Assembly: GCF_963082655.1 (NCBI RefSeq)
Contig: NC_081554.1
Span: 95,300,245-95,364,244, forward strand
Direction: 5' to 3'
Source: Stomoxys calcitrans
Lineage: Eukaryota; Arthropoda; Insecta; Diptera; Muscidae
Length of the DNA: 64,000 nt
Of this stretch, positions 24,170-54,187 are shown one piece after another. The position numbers and the translations under genes were made by a program. The notes below the pieces were generated by a model, which was given only the letters and a program-made list of their open reading frames with translations, had not been told where the DNA came from and made no database searches. Numbering within the stretch: position 1 is the stretch's first letter; each line of letters begins with the position of its first letter.

Positions 24170-24468
24170 AATGGAGGCCATCGTAGCGCAGAGGTTAGCA
24201 TGTCCGCCTATTACGCTAAACGCCTGGGTTCGAAACCTGGCGAGAACATCAGAAAAGAAATTTAAGCGATGGTTATCCCCTCCTAATGCTGGCGACATTT
24301 TTGAGGTACTATGCCATGTAAAAACTTCTCCCCCAAAAGGTATCGCACTGCGGCATGCCGTTCGGACTGGGCTATAAAAAGGAGGCCCCTTATCATTGAG
24401 CTTAAAACTTGAATCGAACAGCACTCATTGACAGTTCCTTAATGAAATGTTCATGGCCAAATTTGCAT
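24170..24468 (+). mobile_element. SINE-1 with head and tail, inserted in element B2
   Basis: tRNA-like head with box A-like TAGCGCAGAGGTTAGCATG and box B GGTTCGAAACC. Body GGTTATCCCCTCCTAATGC, GGACTGGGCTATAAAAAGG, tail ATGTTCATGGCCAAATTTGC. Flanked by an 8-bp imperfect duplication of B2 sequence, TTACAAAC (24162-24169) and TTACTAAC (24469-24476). About 25 bp are missing before the tail. Confidence 0.85.
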
Positions 24469-24525
24469 TTACTAACGGAATGACTAGATTAGTATACCCC
24501 CATCCTATGGTGATGGGTATAAAAA
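24469..24525 (+). repeat. element B2, last part
   Basis: CGGAATGACTAGATTAGTA and the CCCCCATCC/GGTGATGGG terminal hairpin continue the element on the far side of the SINE. Confidence 0.8.
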
Positions 24526-24824
24526 TGTTGTATTGAAATACATTTCGAGCTAATTTAAAAATGGTTTAGTTATGGGAAAAATATCAATTAATTACTTTAA
24601 TTAGGATAGCTAAACGTGTGTGTGGTTTTTTTAAAGAATAAAAATTTTCCAATAAATTGGTGAGTGATTGGCATCAGCTTCATTTGAATTATTCAGCTTC
24701 TCATAAATGGAAAATGCAAACTCATTTATAAGGCTGTGGGTCCAACTTCCCCAAAATTTTTAATTTAATATATAATTCGTAATGAAACAAATATTTATAA
24801 TTTTTTCTTTGTGTGTATTTTCAG
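24526..24824. other. sequence upstream of Ir25a-like exon 1 (intron, or 5' exon unresolved)
   Basis: An ATG at 24782 opens a frame into the exon and would encode a short hydrophobic leader (MKQIFIIFSLCVFS). The pyrimidine-rich TTTTTTCTTTG followed by TATTTTCAG just before the conserved sequence looks like a splice acceptor, and copy 2 has the same TGTATTTTCAG with a different upstream frame. I favour a splice site, with the true signal-peptide exon further 5'. Confidence 0.45.
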
Positions 24825-44229
<19,405 letters not shown>

Positions 44230-44300
44230 TGAAGCTTTATAAACTTTTTACCAAATTGTTTCTTAGGATTTGTTGTTTAGATTTAGAAGGTCATCATTGC

Positions 44301-44306
44301 AATAAA
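44301..44306 (+). promoter_or_regulatory. candidate polyadenylation signal of Ir25a-like copy 1
   Basis: AATAAA 72 bp after the stop codon, followed by GT-rich sequence at 44311-44335. Position and context are suitable; usage is unknown. Confidence 0.5.
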
Positions 44307-45129
44307 TTTGCTGTTAATGTATTTTATTGTCTTGATTCCCCGTTAGTTGCAATGTAAGAAAAATTATATAAATTGTTATATTCCATATTGCCTTTAAACT
44401 CACATTTAATATATGTTATACGGCTATTGGCATGAAATTTTATATAGCATTTTGTTGCTGAATTAATGTACCAAATATTGTATTTAGCCGATTATTCGTA
44501 GATAAAATTTGTAATTTTGTTAAACCTGTTACACACCTTGAATGGTAGGACAACAAGCATGCAACTCACTGTGGTGTAGAATCGAAATCCCTAGTCCAAA
44601 AAGTCTTCAGCTCTAACTTCAATAAGAATTGTTTAATTCTGCAAAATGGTGATTGGACGAAAACATTCTTCATAATTATTTTGATTTAAATTATCCATTA
44701 ACGTTACCCAAATATATATGAAAATGAAAAAAGGACAAAATAAAACCATTTTTCCTATAAAGAAAATTAAAAAAATATGATAAGTTATCCTTTTCAGGTG
44801 TGCAAACGATGTAAGCTCGAGTTGATGTCAATTCTGTACACAAAATAAGCTATATATATTATAAACACAATTAAAATAATTATACTCGTAGAAACAAATA
44901 AAACAGATGAAGAAAACTCGTTTTACTAAATCAAAGAATTTAACCGAGTAGGCAGCGGTGGTTGAATTGCAGTCAATATAAAGGAGCACATAAATTACAC
45001 ATTAGGTAGAGGGTAAGGTAAATACCCAATAAATACCTTTTTTGGGTATTTATAATTTTGCAGATATCATGGGTATAACAACATTTTCCAAACAGTTTTT
45101 GATGATTTCGTATTCTTTGTACAATATAT
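44307..45129. other. 3' flank of the Ir25a-like gene, AT-rich
   Basis: No open frame or known repeat. Several further AATAAA hexamers occur, for example near 44898, which could be alternative poly(A) signals. Confidence 0.5.
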
Positions 45130-45850
45130 AAACCTGATCTCTTTTAATCGGATTTTATTTATATATAGCCGCTATATAGACCGATCTCCAGACTTAAAGT
45201 CTTGAGGCAATAAATTGGTCATTTTTCATCCTATTTCGATGAAATTTGCACAGTGTATTCTGGTAGGCCTCTACCCATTTCCGTGAAGTGTGGTTCAGAT
45301 CGGAGTATATTTGTATATAGTTGCCCTACAGACCGACCGCCCGATCTCCGGTTATACGGTGTTGAGGCCATGAAAGATCCATTTATTACCCAAATTCTAT
45401 GAAATTTGGCACAGTGTATTCCGGTAGACCCCTACAAATGCGGTCCAGATCGGACCATGTTTGGATATAGCTACCATATCGACCTATCTCCCGATATAGT
45501 TAATGAGTCGTTAATAAGACATTTTTCATCCTATTTCGATGAAATTTGGCACAGCGAGTTCTGGTACCCCTATAAACCTCTTTGTTGAATATCGTTTAGA
45601 TCGGACCATATTTGGATATAGCTGCCATATAGATCGATCTCCCGATATAGAGAATTGAGCCCACAAAAGTAGCATTTTGGAATTGATTGAAATTGGAAAC
45701 AGTGAGTTTTGATAGACCTTTACACCTTTGTGTTGAATTCCGTCCAGTTCGGACCATATTTGGATATAGCTGCTATATAGACCGTTCTCCCGACATGGAG
45801 CCCATAGAAGGAGCATTTTTCATCCGATTCGGATGAATCTTATTTCAGAA
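45130..45850 (-). repeat. element E fragment (diverged hairpin-family monomers)
   Basis: Four to five monomers of about 145 bp with TATATAGACCGATCTCC, TTTTTCATCCTATTTCGATG and GAAATTTGGCACAG. Neither end is present, so the family is defined by monomers only. Orientation is assigned by analogy with C (GATATAGCTGCCATATAGA). Confidence 0.6.
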
Positions 45851-45879
45851 TTACCGTGTCGATTTTAAAATTACAATTC

Positions 45880-46255
45880 TGACAAACGGTTGACAAATGA
45901 CAACATTATTTCAAATTACCCAAAATCTGACGAACACATATATGTGATTTCGATCAAACTTTTAAGATATTGTGGTAGTCGTCGAGGAAAGCGTTGTGCA
46001 AAATTTTGACAAGATTGGTCAATACATGCGCTTGCAGTGGCACTAGAAGTGAAAATCGGACGACATACATATATGACAGCTATATCTAAAAATATATGAA
46101 ATTTACCATTAATATAAAGAGTCATTAGAAAATGCATCGTGCCAAATTTCGAGAGAATCGATTAACAAATGAGATCTTTATTGCATCATTTCTCGAAACC
46201 GGACGATCATATATGTGGGAGTTATATCTAAATCTGATTTTCTTTGAAAATGGAA
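45880..46255 (+). repeat. D-like element fragment
   Basis: GAACACATATATGTGATTTCG, AGAATCGATTAACAAATGAG and ATATGTGGGAGTTATATCTA match D monomers. Confidence 0.55.
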
Positions 46256-46379
46256 AAGAAAACCCACCAACCACTATGGGACGCGTTTCTTTTTTGGTTA
46301 GAAGGCTTTTCAACCATATTAGGTGTGATGGCTTCAAGGGTCATACGTTGGTATGTTGCATTTGTATCGCATAAATTGC

Positions 46380-46825
46380 GAAAACGCCGCTATGACATTA
46401 ACCACGCTCGACAACCCTGTCTATTAGCTGTACTTTTCCCAATGCATGCTTTTTTTATTAATGACAGATATTTTGTCTGTACACTTTATCTTTCACATGG
46501 GCCCAAAGGAAGAACTCACAAGATGTTGAACACAAGATCTCATTCGCCAATTGTGATCACCTCTTTCAGAGATAACACTGACTCGAAACTTTTCGCGTAA
46601 AAGAGCAATGGCTTGTGGCACGTAGTACCGTCTTGTTGAAAGTAAACGTTCTCCAGATCAATACCATCCAAATCCTACTACAAAAAAATCATCTCTCGAT
46701 AGCGCAATCCATTCACCGTAGCTGTTGATCCAACCTCATTTTCCAAAAGTACGACCCAACAGCCCGGCCGAACCAAAAATCGGACCAAACAGTCATACGT
46801 TTCGGGTGCCCCCGATGCGACAATT
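46380..46825 (-). pseudogene. Tc1/mariner-type transposase remnant (catalytic region)
   Basis: The - strand reads VGSTATVNGLRYREMIF and, after a stop, DLDGIDLENVYFQQDGTTCH, which carries the second catalytic Asp (QQDG) typical of mariner-like transposases. A degraded C-terminal part follows. Stops and shifts show it is dead. The + frames here are shadows. Confidence 0.75.
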
Positions 46826-46829
46826 TAGC

Positions 46830-47340
46830 TTGTTGACATGTAAGCTAAATTTTCAGGACCAGGCCCGAGGGACAACGAATGATGGATGGTCACATAGAGG
46901 GGGCTGTGAGTATTCCAAAACTATGTGGTATAATCTAGACTTGAAGAGGTCTACTGCTTTGCTGTCAAGCTAGAACATCCGTCTCAGTCATTGTGTCCGT
47001 CATGACAGGTGACTGTCTAATCGGAAAACATGCTGACAAACTGAAGGTTGCCAGCAACGCCTTTTGCAGAAGCTGTGAGGACATCGAAGAAGTAGAGACT
47101 ATAGAACACCTTCTGTGTGTTTTTGCCGCTCTAGCAGTTAGAAAGAGTTCCACTTTAGAACCTATCTTTGAGAACCTATCTGAACATTCGGAAGTTATTG
47201 GGCTTTTCAAAGCGATCTTGATGGTTCAACGGTAGGAACTTGAAGGCATCTTCCTTCTTCTGTTCCTATGGTATCACAATGGACGAAAACGTCTAAGTGA
47301 GTCTGATGGCAGACTACCACTTAAACCTAACCTAATCATA
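46830..47340 (+). pseudogene. LINE-I2 3' end (post-RNase H region and 3' UTR)
   Basis: Reads LTCKLNFQDQARGTT, MWYNLDLKRSTALLSS, a stop, VSVMTGDCLIGKHADKLKVA, NAFCRSCEDIEEVETIEHLL (C-x2-C then H), FENLSEHSEVIGLFKAILM and a stop. The 3' end runs GGTATCACAATGGACG, TCTAAGTGAGTCTGATGGC, AACCTAACCTAA. Its 3' tail resembles SINE-2. A - strand copy lies at 58.2 kb. Confidence 0.78.
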
Positions 47341-48655
47341 TACAGATATAAGTGTTTTTTTTTTTTGCTTATATGAGTAGTGTTCATATTTCTATGTACA
47401 CAAAAAACCACAATTCAAATCATAAAATTATTAGTTAAAAACAGTAATATGAACAGCAATTACAATATACCAGTACCAACAGAGGTCAACTATTATCATT
47501 TGTTACAAAAAAAAAATGGAATTTTAAATATATATAAATCTGTAATAGTAAATGAATTTCAAAAGGGCTTCTATATAGAACAAATAAATTATCGATACAA
47601 CACATGAAACCGATTTAAAGGAAAATACAAAGTTCCCATATTCAACTCAAAATAAGCAAATAATTCTCTAAATATTCAATAACCTAAAACATTAAATTCT
47701 ATGCCAATTGATAATTACCAATACAAACAAATTTGCGAGAAAAAGGTTTTAATAGAAATAAAAAAAAATCACTTTATTTTAAGACCACAAATTTGAAAAC
47801 AAATTTAATTACCAATGAAAACAAAATTTATTACAAATGGAATACTTTAACTTTTAATTTTAAAATATGCGTTCCTTTTTAATTTTAATTAATTAATTTT
47901 TTTTTTAATTTTAATTATCCCTGCATACAAGCTTTGCTTTGCGGGGTTTTCAATAATTGTTTGAAATTGAAATTAACTTTGTTATTATAATTTATATAAT
48001 GTATTTATTGACAATAAAATAGTAAATAAATAAAAAATAGGGGAAATAAAAAATTAATTTGTTAAAAATATGTTTTTTTTTTTCTCTAAAAGTTCCGCAT
48101 ATGAACATGTTCGATTGAAAATGTAAAAAGTGCAACACTTTGAAAGGATTTGCAAAAAATTCTTTCATATAAGTGTTACATTTTTTTCTATAATCAAAAT
48201 TACCATAGCGTCTTTAATAGTAGAGTAGGAATAATACTCCCAGATTTAAAATAAGGTTGATCCAATAAGGTCCTGTGGGACTTCAAAACTTTTGTATCAG
48301 ATATTGTATGTATTTGAACAACACATACGATGAACAGATGAACGAAAGTAGTAGATCCCAAAAAGTCCCATGGATCTGGACACTAGCTTCATATCATTAA
48401 AAGAATCATTCAACTTTAATTATCCCAGCAAAAACTTGGTAAGTACATTCCATCATTTTTGGAATGAAAAATAATGGATAACTCATTATCCTTAGATTTA
48501 CTAGCTGCTAAAATATAACGAGTTATCAACAGGAATACCATCTGTATTACCGGTAGTGCATTACACACAACATTCAATAAAGCTCAAGAATAAGCACTTA
48601 TTTGTAATAATAGAAAAAAAACATTATTATAACCTTGGTATTGATAAAAATGCCG
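47341..48655. other. AT-rich sequence, no gene seen
   Basis: Runs of TTAATTTT and AAATAAAT. A 75-codon frame at 47380-47607 is low-complexity and unsupported. 47940-47956 (TTTGCGGGGTTTTC) is the only GC-rich spot. Confidence 0.5.
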
Positions 48656-48659
48656 TTAA

Positions 48660-48797
48660 GAAACTGCAGGCAAAGTTCTCTGCTGTCCGTTACAAGGTTA
48701 AGCTCAATGATAAGGGACCTCCATTTTATTGGCGATTTCGAATGGCTAGCCGCAAAGCGACACCACTTAGTAGCACTAGAAGAGAAATACTGTGGCG
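48660..48797 (-). mobile_element. SINE-1 fragment
   Basis: CTGTCCGTTACAAGGTTAAG, CTCAATGATAAGGGACC and CGAATGGCTAGCCGCAAAGC are a diverged reverse complement of the SINE-1 body. Confidence 0.6.
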
Positions 48798-48806
48798 TTA
48801 TTAATA

Positions 48807-49441
48807 TAAACAAGTAAGAGCGTGCTAAGTTCGGCCGGGCCGAATCTTATATACCCTCCACCATGGATCGCATTTATCGAGTTCTATGCGCGGTATCTCT
48901 TTTTAGGCAAACAAAGAATATTAAATAAGAACTGTTATTCTATTGGATCTATATCAAGTCATAGTCCAATTCGGACCATAAATGAATGCTGAACATTGTA
49001 GAAGTCATTGTGTAATATTTCAGTTCATTCGGATAAAAATTCGGGCTCAAGAAGCAAAATCTCGAGATGAGTTTATATGGGAGCTGTATCAAGCTATTGA
49101 TCTATTCAGACCATATTAGACACGCATGTTCAAGGTCAAGAGAGAAGCTGTTGTACAAAATTTCTGCCAAATCGGATGAGCCCTCCAGAGGCTCAAGAAG
49201 TCAAGATCCAAGATCGGTTTATATGGCAGCTATATCAAATTTGGCCCATTTACAATCCCAACTGACCTACACTAATAAAAAGTATTTGTGCAAAATTTCA
49301 AGCGGCTAGCTTTACTCCTTCGAAAGTTAGCGTGCTTTCGACAGACATGGCTAGATCGACTTAAAATTACATGACGATCAAGAATATATATACTTTATGG
49401 GGTCTCAAACGCATATTTCGAGGTGTTACAAACAGAATGAC
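48807..49441 (+). repeat. C-family element, end-truncated
   Basis: Head AAACAAGTAAGAGCGTGCTAAG, TTCGGCCGGGCCGAA, CCCTCCACCATGGATCGCAT. It has shortened monomers at about 49070 and 49210, then GATCAAGAATATATATAC. It stops at CAGAATGACA before the terminal hairpin. Confidence 0.85.
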
Positions 49442-49624
49442 ATTGATTGGTCCGCAAAATAAAAAATTTAAAAATCGTTTTGCTGGTTTGAGATTCGAAC
49501 GCTCTGTGCAACAAAACTACTAAAATCACTCCCATTTGCTAGAATATGTGTCATTAACTGGAATATGTCAAACATAAACACAAAGTCATGTCCATCTTTG
49601 ATGAAATAGAATTAAAGTTTGCTT

Positions 49625-50004
49625 TGTGTTGTTTTGTCATAACAGAACACTACATGCAAAATTGTGGCTTCCAGGAGCTCAAGAAAATTTGGGAGATAGG
49701 TTGATATGGATGCTATATCTAAAACTGATCCGATATGGCCCATTTGCATTAGCCATCGACCTACATCAATATTAAGTATGTGTGCAAAATTTCAAGCGAT
49801 TAGCTTTGCGCGTTCGACCGCTATCGTGATTTCGACAGACGGACGGACATGGTAAGTTCGACTCAGAACGTCGAGATGATCAAGAATATATACAGATGAT
49901 CAAGAATATATACCGATTTGACTTCTTTTCCCCCTGGAAGCTTGTTTGGTGTTGGGTTCCCAATATTCGGCCCGGCCGAACTTAGCACATTTTTACTTGT
50001 TTGA
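49625..50004 (+). repeat. B-type end (+) joined to a B-type head (-)
   Basis: 49625-49905 is a B monomer plus end segment in + orientation, with GATGATCAAGAATATATAC doubled in tandem. 49906-50004 continues as a reverse-complemented head (TTCGGCCCGGCCGAACTTAG, TTTTTACTTGTT). The two halves therefore face each other. 49442-49624 to the left is unassigned. Confidence 0.65.
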
Positions 50005-50174
50005 TCAGACCTCTTATATAAGGATCTATATTCCACTGAAGTTCAAAGTCAAATAAAATTAAATTTGTTTTGTATAAATGACGGGAATATAGTCATCTTA
50101 TTTACTAGACACATGTGTCCGTGAACTTTATTGAGGCACTGTATATAAATTCGACGATATTTTAGTGATAACTA

Positions 50175-50335
50175 TAGCCGGTAGCCGAGTTTGTGGCGTG
50201 CTCGGATTACCAGTGCGGGGGTCTTTTATTCGATTCCCCAAAAGGCATAATCTGTCGCTATTGTGGTATCACAGTGGGCTAGTCTAGTCTAAGTGAGTCT
50301 GTTTAGCAAATAGACTGCTGCTCTAACCAAACCTA
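50175..50335 (+). mobile_element. SINE-2, better copy
   Basis: tRNA-like head GGTAGCCGAGTTTGTGGCG, TGCTCGGATTACCAGTGCGG, box B-like ATTCGATTCCCC. The tail GTGGTATCACAGTGGGCTAG, TCTAAGTGAGTCTG and CTAACCAAACC resembles the LINE-I2 3' end at 47260-47335. Confidence 0.65.
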
Positions 50336-50547
50336 CTTCCAGTTAATCCCTTTTAGTTACTGCCTATTGAAAAAAACCCTCCAGAGTACTTTACAATCAC
50401 AAACCTTACTGTAGTTTAAAACGTATATACATGAGTACAATAAATCCAACTGAATTCTGATAATAAACTATTTAAAGAAATATGTATAGTTAAATTTTTA
50501 TACGAATACTTCCACCCATAGGATGAGGTTATACTAATTTCGCCATA
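50336..50547. other. unassigned, AT-rich
   Basis: No repeat is recognised apart from a short B/C-like phrase (CCACCCATAGGATGAGGTTATAC) just before C4. Confidence 0.45.
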
Positions 50548-51397
50548 CCGTTTTTATACCCTCCACCATAAGATGGGGGGTATACTAATATCGTCATTCT
50601 GTTTGTAACTACTCGAAATATTCGTCTGAGACCCCATAAAGTATATATATTCTTGATCGTCGCGACATTTTATGTCGATCTAGCCATGTCCGTCCGTCTG
50701 TCCGTCCGTCCGTCTGTCTGTCGAAAGCACGCTAACTTCCGAAGGAGTAAAGCTAGCCGCTGGAAATTTTGCACAAATACTTCTTATTAGTGTAGGTCGG
50801 TTGGTATTGTAAATGAGCCATATCGGTCCATGTTTTGATATAGCTGCCATATAAACCGATCTTGGGTCTTGACTTCTTGAGCCTCTGGAGTGCGCAATTC
50901 TTATCCGATTGGAATGAAATTTTGAACGACGTGTTTTGTTATGATATCCAACAACTGTGCCAAGTATGGTTCAAATCGGTTAATAACCTGATATAGCTGC
51001 CATATAAACCGATCTGGGATCTTGACTTCTTGAGCCTCTAGAGTGCGCAATTATTATCCGATTTGCCTGAAATTATGTACTACGGATCCTCTCATGCCCA
51101 TCAACATAGGTGCTTATTATGATCTGAATCGGTCTATAGCCCGATACAGCTCCCATATAAATCGATCTCTCTATTTTACTTCTTGAGCCCCCAAAGGGCG
51201 CAATTCTTATTCGAATTGGCTGACATTTTACACAGGTCTCCAACATGTAATAATATAATAATAGCAGAGCAAATCTTTTCCTATATCCTTTTTTGCCTAA
51301 GAAGAGATGCCGGGAGAAGAACTCGGCAAATGCGATCCATGGTGGAGGGTATGTAAGATTCGGCCCGGCCGAACTTAGCACGCTTTTACTTGTTGCA
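50548..51397 (-). repeat. element C4, full length
   Basis: Left hairpin TATACCCTCCACC/GGGGGGTATA, GTCCGTCTGTCCGTCCG run, three monomers and the right head GATCCATGGTGGAGGG, TTCGGCCCGGCCGAA, CGCTTTTACTTGTT. A 102-codon - frame inside is a monomer translation. Confidence 0.88.
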
Positions 51398-52367
51398 TAT
51401 ATACTTGTTATTAGTGCAGGTCGGATGGGCCATGTTTTGGCATAGCTGCCATATAAACCGATCTCGGATCTTGCCTTCTTGAGCCGCTAGGAGGCGCAAT
51501 TTTTATCCGATTTGGCTGAAATTTTGCACGATGTGTTTCGGTTTAGCCATCAACAGCTGTGGTATGGTCTAAATCGGTTCATAACCTCATATAGCTCCCA
51601 TATACACCGATATCAGAAATTGACTTCTTGAGCCGCTAGAAGGCGCAATTTTTATCCGATTTGGCTGAAATTTTGCACGATGTATTTCGTTCTAACTTCT
51701 AACAACTACTCCAAGTATGGTTGAAATCGGTTCATAACTTGAAGTAGCTCCCTTATAAACAGATCTCCCAGTTTTATTTCTTGAGCCATTATAGGGCGCA
51801 ATTCATATCCCCCATTTGAATGAAATTTTGCACAATGAATTCGACTTTGGTCTCCAACAAACAAACCAATATGTCCTCAATCGGTTCATAACTTGATATA
51901 GCTGAGATAGCATAGCAATTCACCGGCCACAGTAGCGCAGAGGTTAGCATGTCCGCCTATGACGCTGAACGCCTGGGTTCGAATCCTGGCGAGACCATCA
52001 GAAAATTTTTCAGCGGTGGTTTTCCCCTCCTAATGCTGGCAACATTTGTGAGGTACTATGCCATGTAAAACTTCTCTCCAAAAAGGTGTCGCACTTCGGC
52101 ACGCCGTTCGGACTCGGCTATAAAAAGGAGGCCCCTTATCATTGAGCTTAAAACTTGAATCGGACTGCACTCATTGATAGGTGAGAAGTTTGCCCCTGTT
52201 CCTTAGTGGAATGTTCATGGGCAAAATTCGCATTTGCATAGCTATTCTTATCTATTATCCTTTGTTCGTCTGTAAAGGGATACCGGCCAAAGAACTTGAC
52301 AAATGCGATTCACGGTGGAGGGTATATAAGATTCGGCCCGACCGAACTTAGCACACTTTTACTTGTT
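51398..52367 (-). repeat. element C5, tail-truncated, split by SINE-1
   Basis: Directly abuts C4. Starts inside the first monomer (TTATTAGTGCAGGTCGG), is interrupted at 51922-52235 and resumes CTATTCTTATCTATTATCC. It ends TTCGGCCCGACCGAA and CACTTTTACTTGTT. Confidence 0.83.
51922..52235 (+). mobile_element. SINE-1, full length, inserted in element C5
   Basis: Intact head (GTAGCGCAGAGGTTAGCATG, GGGTTCGAATCC) and tail (ATGTTCATGGGCAAAATTCG). Flanked by a 12-bp duplication with one mismatch: GCATAGCAATTC (51910-51921) and GCATAGCTATTC (52236-52247). With the 59.0-kb copy it is the best template for the family. Confidence 0.92.
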
Positions 52368-52374
52368 TAAACTA

Positions 52375-52965
52375 AATACTCCATTGTGCAATATTCAGTT
52401 ATTAAGACCTCGTCTATAGTTAACCTTTATTTAGTTATTTATAACTAATGTGAACTCATTATTCAAAGGAGTATTCAAACAAACTGGAAACATTTTACAA
52501 CTACCGATGTAAACAATTTTATTTCTCCAAAGTTTATTTATCCCCGTTATTCGCATTATGAAAAAAGAGTACATACATATTATTTATTGTTATGCATTTA
52601 TCATTCAAATTTTCACAATATATACGGTTAAGCAGCTACGCTTTAAGGTTAGCTCACATGGCTGCAGTGTTTTAGGACCCGTTAAAGTTCTGTTCTTTTA
52701 CGAATACTACTCAAATTTCTTCTTGACCATTCTACAATAGCCAATATGTACGTAAGAGGAAAAAAATATATTTTTTGGCAATAAGTTTGTAAGATTTTAT
52801 TTCGCTTTGAGACCCAGCAGTGGCTCTGCATCAGCGTAGTCCACACAGTCATTGTTGCGTTTAGAGATAAAATTTTCTGTTTTTTTTTTGTTTATATACT
52901 AATTTCAATGGTTAGCGGAAGGTATGTTCTAATAATTTAAGTTTAAAGCAGGTTTGTTAAAAAAA
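52375..52965. repeat. segmental duplication blocks 1-2, right copy
   Basis: 52375-52435 pairs with 10561-10622, and 52444-52965 with 13387-13870. The two blocks are contiguous here but 2.77 kb apart in the left copy, where elements including A3 intervene. Confidence 0.8.
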
Positions 52966-52969
52966 TTTG

Positions 52970-53989
52970 TATACCATCCATCAATATTTCGAAGCGTTAC
53001 AAACGGAATGACGATGTTAGTATACCTCCAACTTCGTCATTCCGTTTGTAGCACTTCGAAATATTGGTCTAAGATCCCATAAAGTATATTTATTCCTGAT
53101 CGTCATGACATTATAAGTTGATCTAGCCATGTCAGTCCGTCTGTCCGCCTGCCCGTCAGTCCGTATGTCGAAAGCACGCTAACTTTCGGAGGAGTAAGAG
53201 TGAAGCTATGAAATGTAGCACAAAGACTTTCTATAAGGTCGGTTGGGGTTGGGGCCATATCGGTTCATGTTTTGATATAGCTCCCATGTAAACCAATCTC
53301 CCGATTACACTTCTTGAGCGCCTACACAGCGCAATACTTATCCTATTTGGCTGAAACAGATGTGCCACGTACGGTCCGAATCGGTCCAAACCCTCATATG
53401 GCTTCCATATAAACCAATCCTTTGATTTGACTTCTTGAGCACCCGGGAAGCGGTAATTGTTATCCGATTTGGCTGAAATTTTGCATGCAGTATAGTGTTA
53501 AGACAGTCAACTACTGTGCCAAGGACGGTCTGAGCCGGTATATAACCTGATATAGTTCCCATAAAAACCGATCTCCCTATTGCATTCCTTAAACCCCTAG
53601 ATGTCGCAGTTCCTGTCTGATTTGGCTGACTTTTTGCACAATGAGTTCTCATATGACCTTCAACATACACGTCTGAGTCGGTTCATAACCTGAAATAGCT
53701 CCAATATAAACCTATCTCCAGATTTTACTTCTTAAGCACCTTTATGGCGAAATTCTTATCTGATTTATCTAAAAATGTGCACAATGACCTCTACTATGGT
53801 ATTCAACATCCAAACCAAGCATGCCGCGAATCAGAGCACAACTTGAGACAACTCCAATGGCATACTGATTCTTATACATTATCTTTGTTTTCTAATCATG
53901 AGATAAGGACAGAGAACTTTAGTAATGCGATCCATGGTAGAGGGTATATAAGATTCGGAACGGCCGAACTTACTACACTTTTACTTGTT
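52970..53989 (-). repeat. C-family element with a palindromic end
   Basis: The left edge carries the end sequence twice in inverted orientation (52982-53013 and 53033-53076, sharing CGTTACAAACGGAATGACGA). Then GTCAGTCCGTCTGTCCGCC, monomers at about 53280, 53410 and 53560, and the right head CGGAACGGCCGAAC, CTTTTACTTGTT. Confidence 0.8.
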
Positions 53990-54187
53990 TTAAGTTAAGT
54001 TTAAGTCAAGTTTTTTTCATGCGAAACCAAACTAGGAGGTTGCCTTTGAGAAGTTTAAACTAAAAAGTGTTCATAAGACATAAATTGAAAAGCTACGTGT
54101 TTCGCCTCTAAAAAATTATTTCGAAAATCCTCCTTCTCTTATAACATTTCTTTGGAACACTGTTCATGCTAGTAAACAAATATTTTT
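53990..54187. repeat. segmental duplication block 3a, right copy
   Basis: 54050-54187 pairs with 16580-16730. TTCATGCGAAACCAAACTA at about 54015 also matches 13885-13905. Confidence 0.7.

Noticed and set aside
24782..24824. Signal peptide MKQIFIIFSLCVFS as the start of Ir25a-like copy 1
   Set aside because: The leader overlaps a strong splice acceptor that is conserved at copy 2, where the leader is not; kept only as an alternative.
51930..52000. tRNA gene
   Set aside because: Box A- and box B-like motifs are present, but the same head recurs in many copies with a common non-tRNA body, target duplications and no acceptor stem closure: a SINE.
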